From contig DJRG01000052.1 of the NCBI GenBank assembly GCA_002438845.1, positions 1 to 27,943 on the forward strand: a stretch of DNA of 27,943 nucleotides. Direction: 5' to 3'. Below are positions 13,511-21,014 of this stretch, in pieces. A program made the position numbers and the translations under genes. Numbering within the stretch: position 1 is the first letter of the stretch; every line of letters starts with the position of its first letter. The notes below the pieces were generated by a model. That model worked only from the letters and a program-made list of their open reading frames with translations. It was not told the origin of the DNA and did not search any database. Origin of the DNA: Bacteroidales bacterium UBA6366 (GTDB lineage: Bacteria > Bacteroidota > Bacteroidia > Bacteroidales > UBA932).

Positions 13511-13534
13511 GCGCTTCGACAAGCTCAGCGACCG
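13511..13534 (+). repeat. REP-like unit (forward) next to the lipoprotein cassette
   Basis: GCGCTTCGACAAGCTCAGCGACC, matching the consensus. With GGG before and ACC after, it forms CGCT/AGCG around TCGACAAGCTC. It lies 64 nt beyond the end of the frameshifted lipoprotein gene. Confidence 0.8.
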
Positions 13535-13597
13535 ACAGGTTCAGCGATGGATGGGTTCAGCGATGGATTGGAAGCCGATGAGCGGGGGCTGTCAGCA

Positions 13598-14918
13598 CTA
13601 GTGCTCACCGCCGCAGGTCACAGACCTGAACGTATAGCCGAGAAATTGACTGTACATGTGTCCAGAACTTCCCTTATAAGGCTGGCCGTCATCAGCAGTC
13701 CAGACATCTTTCCCCTCGACCTGGCTGAAGGACATCTGATTCTGTTCGCCTGACAAGACCAGATCAATCATCCATCTAGTGCCGCAACCTTCAAAAATAC
13801 CCCCCGGGGGTTTCATAAGGATTCCCATACACTTTTGTAAGAGGAGTGCCGAAGACAACTTTCTGAAGCCGACTGCAAGCTGCAAAAGCAGATTCGCAGA
13901 TTTCTGTAACGTCCGGAAGAGTCACAGATTTCAGTTGTTTGCAGTATTTAAAACCTTGAAAAGTAATCTTCTTACATCCTATCAGCGTAAGATTGACACT
14001 GCCAGGATCAAGGCTATCCAACCCACCTAAAATGCCATTCGCCTCTTCCATATCAAGATCATACGGCAGCATGAGCCTGATGTCTTTATTGCCCCTTTTC
14101 ACTTCCGCCTCAATAGCCTCCATAATCTTCGTGGAATCACCACTCATCCCCTCCAACGAAATGACAGTCGCATCCAGAACGTAGCTTGAATCATCTGAGG
14201 TGGCACTTTTGAAAGTGTACTCTGCCAAAACAACATTATCATACTTCACGGACACGGTCGAATTTTTGACAAAACCGCCATAAAGGTAGGCATTGCCCTT
14301 GGCATCAGAATGTAGGGTGTACGTAGCCGAAACCTGTGACGCAGAGCCAGCCGGGGTAAAGTATTTAACCGAGACAGAGACATCTACGTCCGGAAGGGTC
14401 GCGATGCGCAGACGGGAATAGCCACGTTTGGCCGTAGAAAAAGAGACAGTTATCTCTTGGCCATCACCGGTAATCCTTCCTGAACCCTCAATGTATTCAT
14501 CCGTCCCAGCAACCTTACCGTCTTTCAAAGTTAATTCGCCGGCTTCCCATTTGTAATTAGGGGCATAATATACATGAGACACGTATGCAGGATCACCTTC
14601 TTTGTAAACCAGCGTACCACTTGTAAGTTCCCAGTTATCACCGTTAAACGTAACAGTAGCATACTGAGTGCCATAACTGTTATTGCCAAGCTCCAGAAGC
14701 AACTCATCCCCCTCGGCCCATGAAGTCTTGCCGGGATCCTCAGTGCCGACAGCGCGGGTGGAAGGCTCTCCGAATGCCGGGAAATCTCCGACCTCAAAGC
14801 GTATTCCGTCGTCACCACCTACCGTGACAGCCGCATTGTCCAAACCGCCGGCACACGATGCCGCCACAAAAGCGGCGACGGACAAAAGAATATTTTGAAA
14901 TATCTTGCCCATGGTCAT
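13598..14918 (-). pseudogene. Leucine-rich-repeat fimbrillin-like lipoprotein, frameshifted at a C/G tract
   Basis: It begins with a lipoprotein signal (MTMGKIFQNILLSVAAFVAASC, C22; M3 at 14912 is an equally good start). An N-terminal fimbrillin-like beta domain (about 40-255) follows, then a C-terminal BspA-like repeat part (QLKSVTLPDVTEICESAFAACSRLQKVVF). The frame ends at 13791 with ...ETPGGYF. At 13800-13810 the plus strand has six C then five G. Removing one C (a G on the coding strand) turns GGYF-stop into GGIFEGCGTRWMIDLVLSG and extends the product to the stop at 13598, adding a plausible repeat cap (IFEGCG). So the gene is broken by a one-base gain in a homopolymer, is phase-variable, or carries a sequencing error. 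The intact length would be about 438 aa. It is the last gene of the cassette, 13 nt from the next gene upstream. Confidence 0.75.
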
Positions 14919-14931
14919 ATTCTTAAATCAT

Positions 14932-15867
14932 TTAAGTTCCTCTTCGCTTGTCCATCCCGGCAAGTCGCCTTCGGTGCTGATTTGGGTAATCTCCATCCTT
15001 ACCTATCTTTACGGACATCGAGTAGGCGCAACCGCCGAGATACGTCTTGCCGTCAGACGACTTTTCAAACGGGAGATCCTCCGAGAGCTTAAGACAGTAG
15101 TCCTGCCCGTCCGTAAGCACCACTGTCAGCATCTTCCCGTCTTTCATCTGTCCGGTCGAAGGATAGAAAATCGCCTCGTAGCAATTGTCTGAGACATTGT
15201 GCATCTTGATGTCCATAGGCGACTGAGGACTAGGGATGGCCAATTGTCCCCGGCTCTCATATCGGTACGATACATATACTTTCTGCATCGTACCGTTGAG
15301 CCAAACCTCCTTGATTTCAGGAGCCGTGTCCCCGAACTCATTGCCAAAACTCAGATTGACGGTAAGTTTGAGCAGGGCATGGTTCAACTTGACATTGAGT
15401 TTGCCGTCAACATCCAAAGCCTTCTCCGGCACAATCTTCTCCGAATACCAGAGCCAGTCGGCACTCTCCAGCCCGGTGGACTGGTCGGAAGGGATGCCAT
15501 CACTTGGGGCAATCAGGCCATGACTACTATAATCCAAACTGCTATCATCCGGCACGTAAGCATAGACCACCACCTCATCCGTAGCATTCTTCCAGAACAG
15601 CCGAGAGCTGGAGTTCCAGTTGCCGTCCGCATCCTTCTTCCACAGGGCGGTCTTGCTGTACTTGTCATTATCCCCATAATACAGACCGAGCCTAAGACGC
15701 GAGCCACTGAACGCAGCGCCCTCCTCAGCCCTTGTCACAGGCGCAGCCACGGTGGGAGAGATCCTCACGACCCCGTCCGCAGGATAGCCGCCACCCGCAG
15801 GCAGCTCAGACTTAGAGCAGGCCACAGCCGTGCAGGCAAGAACGAAAATATATAATAAGTTCTTCAT
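14932..15867 (-). CDS. Fimbrillin-family (Mfa-like) lipoprotein, frameshifted C-terminus
   Basis: 311-aa lipoprotein (MKNLLYIFVLACTAVAC, C17) of the Mfa_like_1 type: VVRISPTVAAPVTRAEEG after the signal, then LRLGLYYGDNDKY, LFWKNATDEVVVYAYVP, IPSDQSTGLESADWLWY and LNHALLKLTVNLSFG. Such proteins are anchor, shaft or tip fimbrilins or related surface adhesins in Bacteroidales. The last 24 residues (GDYPNQHRRRLAGMDKRRGT) do not fit the family. Dropping one base near 14993-14997 (GATGGAG to GATGAG) gives KDEITQISTEGDLPGWTSEE and a stop at 14928, which restores the GKD...W ending seen in the paralogues. It is a short family member without the C-terminal repeat domain. The gap to the next gene upstream (15878) is 10 nt. 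Confidence 0.8.
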   Translation of the reverse strand: MKNLLYIFVLACTAVACSKSELPAGGGYPADGVVRISPTVAAPVTRAEEGAAFSGSRLRLGLYYGDNDKYSKTALWKKDADGNWNSSSRLFWKNATDEVVVYAYVPDDSSLDYSSHGLIAPSDGIPSDQSTGLESADWLWYSEKIVPEKALDVDGKLNVKLNHALLKLTVNLSFGNEFGDTAPEIKEVWLNGTMQKVYVSYRYESRGQLAIPSPQSPMDIKMHNVSDNCYEAIFYPSTGQMKDGKMLTVVLTDGQDYCLKLSEDLPFEKSSDGKTYLGGCAYSMSVKIGKDGDYPNQHRRRLAGMDKRRGT

Positions 15868-15877
15868 ATTCAGTCAA

Positions 15878-18124
15878 TTATTCCTTAGCCTCAACTTCAA
15901 TTTCCGAGTCATCTGCTCCATCCTTCTTATCCCCGTACACAAGCAGACCTGCCGCCCCATCAATCTGATAAGAACATTTTGAAGCCTTGACTCCGGCACC
16001 AAGATAGCCTATGAACGCTCCGGCACCGAGCCGGCCATGGGCAGGCTTGCCCGCAGTGACGCTGGCAAAAGAATGGCATGCGAACAACTCCACGCCATCA
16101 GTATATCCAATCACGCCACCGACATAAATCGGAGCGACATCTGTAAGTTCAAGACCCTCTGCACACCAGACACGGCCATACATATAGCAGCGACTGATTT
16201 TAGTACCGTAAGAGGCACTTCCGACCAGCCCACCGACATCGTAATAGCTCATGTTCGGGATGCAGACCGAAGACAAACTTACATCTGCATAGACATAATT
16301 GACGGAACTGTAATCAGACCCGATTACTCCACCACTGCTCAGCCAACCCGCCAATCCTCCGGCAGAGACAGTGCCGTCAACCTTGCCGCGGACAGTGCAG
16401 TTATCTAACTTGACAGCTAAAATCCCGGCAATCCCACCGCAATAAGCGTCTTTTGCCGTGTTCGCGGTCGAGCAGACGACATCAGCGGTGCAGGATGTTA
16501 TGGCCCCGTCATAAGTACTGGAACTGTTGTCCGAATATCCCACGATGCCACCGGCGCAGTAGTCGCTGGTGACGGTCCCGTCCACCTTGCAGTTCGAGAT
16601 AGTGCAACCGGCTGCGCAGTATGCTGCCACTATTCCTGAATATGCCTCCGGATTGTGTGGCTTGACGCTTTCGCTATCCTGCGACACCGAAGAGACAGAA
16701 GCGTTGCGGATGACAAGGTTCTTGACAGTGGCCCCGTTCCGTATCCAGCCGAAAAGCCCAGCATACCAAGCATCCTTGACACTAAGGTTGACAATCACAT
16801 GACCGTCCCCGTCAAACGAACCTCCGAATCTCTTATATGCCGTCCCTATAGGAGTCCATTCATGCCCCTTGAGATCGATGTCCGCTGTAAGTTTGAAATA
16901 CTTAGGGTTTTCCGGCCATGTATATTCATCCTTATTGTTAGCTTCCTGCGCCAGGAAAGCCAGCTGCGCGGCAGTGGCAATCCGGTACGGGTCATCAGAG
17001 GTACCGGAGCCCCCGGCGTAGGCTGTGGCCACATCCTCCGCCCCTCCCCACTCGCTATATTCAGTGGCATCAGTTTCGTAATTCTTACCACCGCCAAGGC
17101 TGCCCTTGTCAGTCCACGGGGCAACGGTGACGGCACCCACTGACAGTTTGTCCTTGCCGACTTTTACGGTCATCTCGTAAGCGGTGCCGACGATATAGGG
17201 TCCGTATTCAGAATGCTTCTTGAAATCGAGAGCCTTGTCAAGAGTGAGGGTGTAGTCACGGCCATCGGAGAGAGAGACCGTGAGCAGCTTACTATTGGTT
17301 CCCAATGCATCATAAGGGAAGAACAGAACCTCGCAAGAGAGATTCCCTTCCGATGAACAGTTGTGCATCTTTATGCTATATGCAGAGCTTGATATATTGC
17401 CAAAACCGACATAAGGGATGTCTCCGTTTTCAGATCCGGTGAAATAGATTGCTGCCTGATCAACCGACCCGTGGAACCACGCTTCCTTGATGGAAATATT
17501 CTTACCCTCGAACTGCGTGCCCAACTTTAAGTTCACGGTCAGTTTGATAAGTGCGTGCCTGAAAGCGATGTCAATCCTGCCGTCCTCGAAATCTTTGGCA
17601 GCAACTTCTGTCCTCGCATTGTTCTCAATCCCTGGATACCACCAAAGCAGGTCTGCCGCATCAAGTCCCTCTGACTGGTCTGAAGGGATGGTGAAACTCA
17701 CTGCCGATGCATTCCCCTGTCCTTCAAGGTAAGGAGCATAGGCATAGACTCCAACCTTGTCGGAAGACTTGCCCCAGAGCATCTGGTCTTTTGGGGTCCA
17801 GTTGTTCGAGCCATCATTCTCCCAAAGGACATTGCGGCGCGTGTACGGGGCATCGTCTCCGTTGGAATCCTTTCCGTAATCAAGGAACAATCCGAGGGTG
17901 CTTCCTGAATATGTGGCCGAACCTTCAGTGCGTGTGCCGGGGAGTCCTGCCACGCAAGCCTTTACATCCGGAATCCCGACAGCAGGCGAGCCAACGCTGG
18001 CGCTGACGCTCACCACCCTCCCTTCCATGCGACCTTCGCCCTCAGGGTCTTCGGCCTTGGAGCATGATGCGAGGACCGCAAGCAGGGCCGGGATGATGCA
18101 TAGTTTGGAATATTTCATATTCAT
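15878..18124 (-). CDS. Fimbrillin-family lipoprotein with C-terminal GLUG repeats
   Basis: 748-aa protein: lipoprotein signal ending LASC (C21), a Mfa-like domain at about 45-345 (STLGLFLDYGKD, QMLWGKSSDKVGVYAYAPY, IPSDQSEGLDAADLLWW, IAFRHALIKLTVNLKLG, ending GKDKLSVGAVTVAPWTDKG), then about 375-735 a repeat domain with YFKLTADIDLKGHEWTPIG, a GSFDGDGHVIVNL block and many GLUG-type turns (GGIVGYS, GGIAGI, GGLAGW, GGLVGS, GGVIGY, GAFIGY). GLUG repeats occur in large surface adhesins and probably form a beta-helix. Likely outer-membrane-exposed. The ATG at 18124 overlaps the preceding stop in ATGA; M3 at 18118 is the alternative start. Confidence 0.85.
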   Translation of the reverse strand: MNMKYSKLCIIPALLAVLASCSKAEDPEGEGRMEGRVVSVSASVGSPAVGIPDVKACVAGLPGTRTEGSATYSGSTLGLFLDYGKDSNGDDAPYTRRNVLWENDGSNNWTPKDQMLWGKSSDKVGVYAYAPYLEGQGNASAVSFTIPSDQSEGLDAADLLWWYPGIENNARTEVAAKDFEDGRIDIAFRHALIKLTVNLKLGTQFEGKNISIKEAWFHGSVDQAAIYFTGSENGDIPYVGFGNISSSAYSIKMHNCSSEGNLSCEVLFFPYDALGTNSKLLTVSLSDGRDYTLTLDKALDFKKHSEYGPYIVGTAYEMTVKVGKDKLSVGAVTVAPWTDKGSLGGGKNYETDATEYSEWGGAEDVATAYAGGSGTSDDPYRIATAAQLAFLAQEANNKDEYTWPENPKYFKLTADIDLKGHEWTPIGTAYKRFGGSFDGDGHVIVNLSVKDAWYAGLFGWIRNGATVKNLVIRNASVSSVSQDSESVKPHNPEAYSGIVAAYCAAGCTISNCKVDGTVTSDYCAGGIVGYSDNSSSTYDGAITSCTADVVCSTANTAKDAYCGGIAGILAVKLDNCTVRGKVDGTVSAGGLAGWLSSGGVIGSDYSSVNYVYADVSLSSVCIPNMSYYDVGGLVGSASYGTKISRCYMYGRVWCAEGLELTDVAPIYVGGVIGYTDGVELFACHSFASVTAGKPAHGRLGAGAFIGYLGAGVKASKCSYQIDGAAGLLVYGDKKDGADDSEIEVEAKE

Positions 18125-20163
18125 TCGATTCCTTTAATTTTGTCAAGGATGGCAGTATCAAACCCTTCCGGGTAAGTGCCGACAGGCGGGAATGTGCCGG
18201 TGCCGGATTTCTTGTAGGTGCATTCGGAGGAAACCGTGAGGGACTTTTCCACCACACCGATAATGGCTCCGACAGTATTCCCTTCCTTTTTGCTCGTGAC
18301 ATTCATCGTGCCTTCAAATTTAAGGTTGGAAATTGTAGCATCTGAAGCATGGCCGATCAACCCTCCCACATGAGGAGAACCTAATTCGTATTCGCTCTCA
18401 ATATCTATGTCACCATAGACTTCACAGTCTTCGAATTTGCAATTATAATAAGCGGATCCCGCAATCCCGCCAGCCCATGAATCATACTTTTTATCAACCA
18501 GACTCAATGTCGCATAGGATTTGCATCCAGAAATCACATCTGATCCTTGTAACGATCCAGCAATTCCTCCCACAGTTTTGCCATAAATGCGTCCACGCAC
18601 AATGCAGTTTTTGACAACAACGTCCCCAATATAACCTGATTTAGATCCGAATACACCACCAGTGTAGTCATCACCATAACATTCAACGTTTACTTCACAA
18701 TCCGAGATTTCAACATCCGAATCGCTCAATCCTACAATTCCTGCAGCAATGTGGCCAGAACGGACCACTCCGTCAATCTTACAGGACTTTATCGCACCGC
18801 CATTAGCATCTCCGACAAGTAAAGCCGCCACGCCAGAAGAAGCGACATTTGCATTCCTTAAGACAACATTCTGTATTGTACCACCAGCAAATCCAAACAA
18901 TCCAACTTCGTCGGTCGCATTAGAGATGGTCAAGTTCGTTATGACCTTGCCATTTCCATCGAAATTCCCATAAAAATATTTACCACTTTTTCCTATCGGC
19001 GTCCATTCATGGCCCATGAGGTCGATATCGGTCTCAAGACGGAAATATTTGTCATGATACGAGGTGCCTGAATTGACCATAGCGGCAAGGCCAGCGAGTT
19101 CAGCGGCTGAGGTGATGAGGAATGGTGCCCCCTGCGTGCCATCACCGGAAAAATCTGTGTCTGTAATCTTCCCGTCCCACTCGCTGTAGTTCTCGACTTC
19201 CGCTTCAAAATTCCCGTCAAGCGTAAGTCCCGTGGTCCAATCCACCACCGTGACACCTGCGATCTTGACAGTCTCCTTACCCACTATGAGTTTGTAGGTG
19301 TAGTGCTTGCCGGCCTCAGCGGCAGGGATGCCAGTGACTTCATTAATTATTATAGTTTCCGTCCCGTCGTCTTTATAGCCGTCAACATCGACATTCACGA
19401 AAACTTCTTTGGAGGCCTCGCCAGGGACGACAATAGCAGAATACGCACTTTTTTCCTCAACCTTATGAGAGTAAGGCCGCACGACGGTCATCTCTCCCTC
19501 AGGTTTGAAGGTTCCGTCAGACTGAAGTTTGACCAAACTGTGGGCGGAATTAATAGTCTTCACCTGAGCCCTGATATCTTTGAGATCAGCATACTCGTCA
19601 GCAACCTTGTCAATGACGATGGTGACAAGGGCCATCCTTCGCGTGAGTACAGGTTTGAATGTCCTGTCGCCCGGGATATCGTTAAGAGTCGAATATGTGC
19701 AGTCATCCGAGGTCATAAAGTCAGCGTCAGCCAAAGTGTAGTCCTTACTTCCAACCTGAACACCGGGCAATTTAAACTCAGACCCGTCTGCTGACTTTCC
19801 GGCCGGATACCACGCCCGAAAAGTGACCGGGGTGTCCCATAGAAAGTAGTCCGTGGCCCCCGTCTCGTCTGCCACCGGAGCCCAGGAAGAGCCGTCGAAC
19901 TGGTACTTCACCGTCTTTTTCACCGCTCCGTTGTCCAAGGCCGCGACCGCAATCTTGTCCCCGCCGCTAAACTTGGTCTGCTCCTCATCAGTGCCGAGCG
20001 GATTGGTCTTGGTGACAGCCCCCACGGAAGCGTCAATGCGCACGGCTTGCGGATCAGAAGCCCAGCCCACAGCCGGGCTCCCCTCTTTGGAGCAGCCCGC
20101 AGCGAGCAGCGCAATCACCCACGCCGCCCCGGCCATCAATAATATCTGTCTTGATCTATTCAT
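18121..20163 (-). CDS. Fimbrillin-like lipoprotein with C-terminal GLUG repeats (first gene of left cassette)
   Basis: 680-aa lipoprotein starting MNRSRQILLMAGAAWVIALL with lipid site C24 (LAAGCSKEG). I chose the ATG at 20163; an upstream in-frame ATG at 20178 would add five residues before the signal. The N-terminal domain is a second fimbrillin subtype shared with the genes at 21015 and 26033: VTKTNPLGTDEEQTKFSGGD, DYFLWDTPVTFRAWYPAG, TRRMALVTIVID, AGKHYTYKLIVGKETVKI...VVDWT. From about 344 a GLUG domain follows, with FRLETDIDLMGHEWTPIG, YGNFDGNGKVITNLT and repeated GGIAGS, GGLIGH turns. This C-terminal domain resembles that of its neighbour at 15878 more than that of 26033. No consensus promoter is seen directly upstream. 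Confidence 0.85.
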   Translation of the reverse strand: MNRSRQILLMAGAAWVIALLAAGCSKEGSPAVGWASDPQAVRIDASVGAVTKTNPLGTDEEQTKFSGGDKIAVAALDNGAVKKTVKYQFDGSSWAPVADETGATDYFLWDTPVTFRAWYPAGKSADGSEFKLPGVQVGSKDYTLADADFMTSDDCTYSTLNDIPGDRTFKPVLTRRMALVTIVIDKVADEYADLKDIRAQVKTINSAHSLVKLQSDGTFKPEGEMTVVRPYSHKVEEKSAYSAIVVPGEASKEVFVNVDVDGYKDDGTETIIINEVTGIPAAEAGKHYTYKLIVGKETVKIAGVTVVDWTTGLTLDGNFEAEVENYSEWDGKITDTDFSGDGTQGAPFLITSAAELAGLAAMVNSGTSYHDKYFRLETDIDLMGHEWTPIGKSGKYFYGNFDGNGKVITNLTISNATDEVGLFGFAGGTIQNVVLRNANVASSGVAALLVGDANGGAIKSCKIDGVVRSGHIAAGIVGLSDSDVEISDCEVNVECYGDDYTGGVFGSKSGYIGDVVVKNCIVRGRIYGKTVGGIAGSLQGSDVISGCKSYATLSLVDKKYDSWAGGIAGSAYYNCKFEDCEVYGDIDIESEYELGSPHVGGLIGHASDATISNLKFEGTMNVTSKKEGNTVGAIIGVVEKSLTVSSECTYKKSGTGTFPPVGTYPEGFDTAILDKIKGIE

Positions 20164-20318
20164 ATTCAACATTGACATCTTGTGTTAGCATTCATGGCCG
20201 ATTGCTCTGGCGCAACTCCTTTGGCAGCATAGGCCGAACATCGTTCCGGTGGCGTTCCGTACAGGAGAGGGGTGTTTGCGGTACGAAAAGCTGTGGCAGC
20301 TTTATTGGTTGGGGCCGG

Positions 20319-20340
20319 GCGCTTCGACAGGCTCAGCGAC
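20319..20340 (+). repeat. REP-like unit (forward)
   Basis: GCGCTTCGACAGGCTCAGCGAC, consensus core, with GGG before and CC after. It lies 156 nt upstream of the first gene of the left cassette. Confidence 0.8.
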
Positions 20341-20376
20341 CTCAGCGACAGCTCATTTACAAATGAATCGGAATAT

Positions 20377-20407
20377 TTTGCTGATTCTGAAATATGTTTT
20401 ATCTTTG
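20377..20407 (+). promoter_or_regulatory. Full Bacteroidetes promoter in the spacer
   Basis: TTTG (20377-20380), 19 bp, then TATCTTTG (20400-20407): both elements match the -33/-7 consensus with standard spacing. Transcription would start about 20413 on the plus strand, away from the lipoprotein genes on that strand. Among the promoters found here this is the clearest match. Confidence 0.7.
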
Positions 20408-20412
20408 TGTCG

Positions 20413-20500
20413 GATTTTAAAGAACTGAAGTTATTGGACGCTCTCCAAAGCTGATGATCAAGGAGCGTCTGCCCTACTAAAGGCAGATGCTCCTTTTTTT
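20413..20500 (+). ncRNA. Predicted small RNA (about 85-90 nt)
   Basis: The promoter at 20377-20407 and the terminator at 20461-20500 bracket a transcript with no open frame. It contains GACGCTC (20437-20443), able to pair with GAGCGTC (20463-20469), which is also the left arm of the terminator, so two structures compete. The transcript end and function are inferred; no known family is recognised. Confidence 0.45.
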
Positions 20501-20610
20501 GAGATAATGCGGATGACGTACTCTTGACAAGCCGCTCCCTCTCAAGCGTATTACAACTAATTTCAAAATGTTTTTTAGAATCCAATTTAATTTTAGCTTC
20601 GGAGAGCGTC
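20437..20610. repeat. 16-bp inverted repeat bordering 142 bp
   Basis: GACGCTCTCCAAAGCT (20437-20452) and AGCTTCGGAGAGCGTC (20595-20610) pair at 15 of 16 positions. The enclosed segment includes the terminator. No matching target-site duplication is visible. Confidence 0.6.
20461..20500 (+). terminator. Strong intrinsic terminator on the plus strand
   Basis: A 13-bp stem, AGGAGCGTCTGCC (20461-20473) with GGCAGATGCTCCT (20482-20494), with one G-T pair and an 8-nt loop, followed by seven T (20494-20500). The minus strand lacks a U-tract, so it acts in one direction. Confidence 0.85.
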
Positions 20611-20803
20611 TTTGCACGGAGTGCAAGGAAGCAGTTCGGAAACCTGTCTTTGTCAGGGGCCATTTCAGAATGGTCGGTGGCAGGAAGGTTTACGTGAGAG
20701 GCCATTACCGTAAGCGGTAAGAGGTGACTCTGATCAGTGATTCCGTCCGCATAGGAGCCGCTACAGGTTATTGGGGCGGCTTCTTTATTGGCTCGTGCTG
20801 GGC

Positions 20804-20826
20804 GCTTCGACAAGCTCAGCGACCGG
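20804..20826 (+). repeat. REP-like unit (forward)
   Basis: GCTTCGACAAGCTCAGCGACC, full consensus, with CGCT/AGCG arms around TCGACAAGCTC. Confidence 0.8.
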
Positions 20827-20860
20827 GCGGGGCGCGATGGGCTGGTCGAGTGCTTCGGGC

Positions 20861-20914
20861 GCTTCGATGGGCTCAGCGGGCGTGCCGGGCGCTTCGACAG
20901 GCTCAGCGACCGAA
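20861..20914 (+). repeat. Two tandem forward REP-like units
   Basis: GCTTCGATGGGCTCAGCGGG (20861-20880, degenerate) and GCTTCGACAGGCTCAGCGACC (20891-20911), 10 nt apart, in the same orientation. Confidence 0.75.
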
Positions 20915-21014
20915 GCGACCGGAGAGGGCTCTGCGGGCGGGCACTTGATCCGTTATGGTGCGGTATGGAAATGGCCTCATTCATAAAAACGGGAGTCGTT
21001 CTTGGAGCCGGGTA

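Larger units (their letters stand above)
12903..13597. other. Gene-free stretch rich in repeats, right flank of the RAYT gene
   Basis: About 695 bp without a gene. It holds copy B of the direct repeat, some eight REP-like units of varying quality and two perfect-or-near palindromes. A degenerate inverted unit (GAGTGGTGAGTTTATCGGC, about 12935-12953) is the unit nearest to the gene. No terminator with a T-run was found for the RAYT gene. Confidence 0.7.
20164..21014. other. 850-bp spacer between the two lipoprotein cassettes
   Basis: No gene is seen; the open frames consist of REP translations such as LRQAQRP. It contains four REP-like units, a small-RNA-like promoter/terminator pair (20377-20500), a 16-bp inverted repeat (20437-20610) and several short perfect hairpins: AAAGCTG/CAGCTTT at 20287-20303, TTGCAC/GTGCAA at 20612-20626, TTACCG/CGGTAA near 20706-20721, and AGCCGC/GCGGCT near 20756-20781. 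The motif TTTATTGG...GGGCGCTTCGAC occurs twice (about 20301 and 20784). Confidence 0.7.

Noticed and set aside
10944..13534. CRISPR array suggested by the repeated TTCGACAAGCTCA units
   Set aside because: Spacing is irregular, units occur in both orientations, spacers are partly repeated, and no cas gene is present. The pattern is that of REP/BIME elements.
20166..20984. A 272-aa minus-strand open frame between the cassettes
   Set aside because: Its N-terminal part is translated REP units (SLSKRPARPLSPSKRP) and the rest crosses the terminator and the predicted small RNA. No family pattern.
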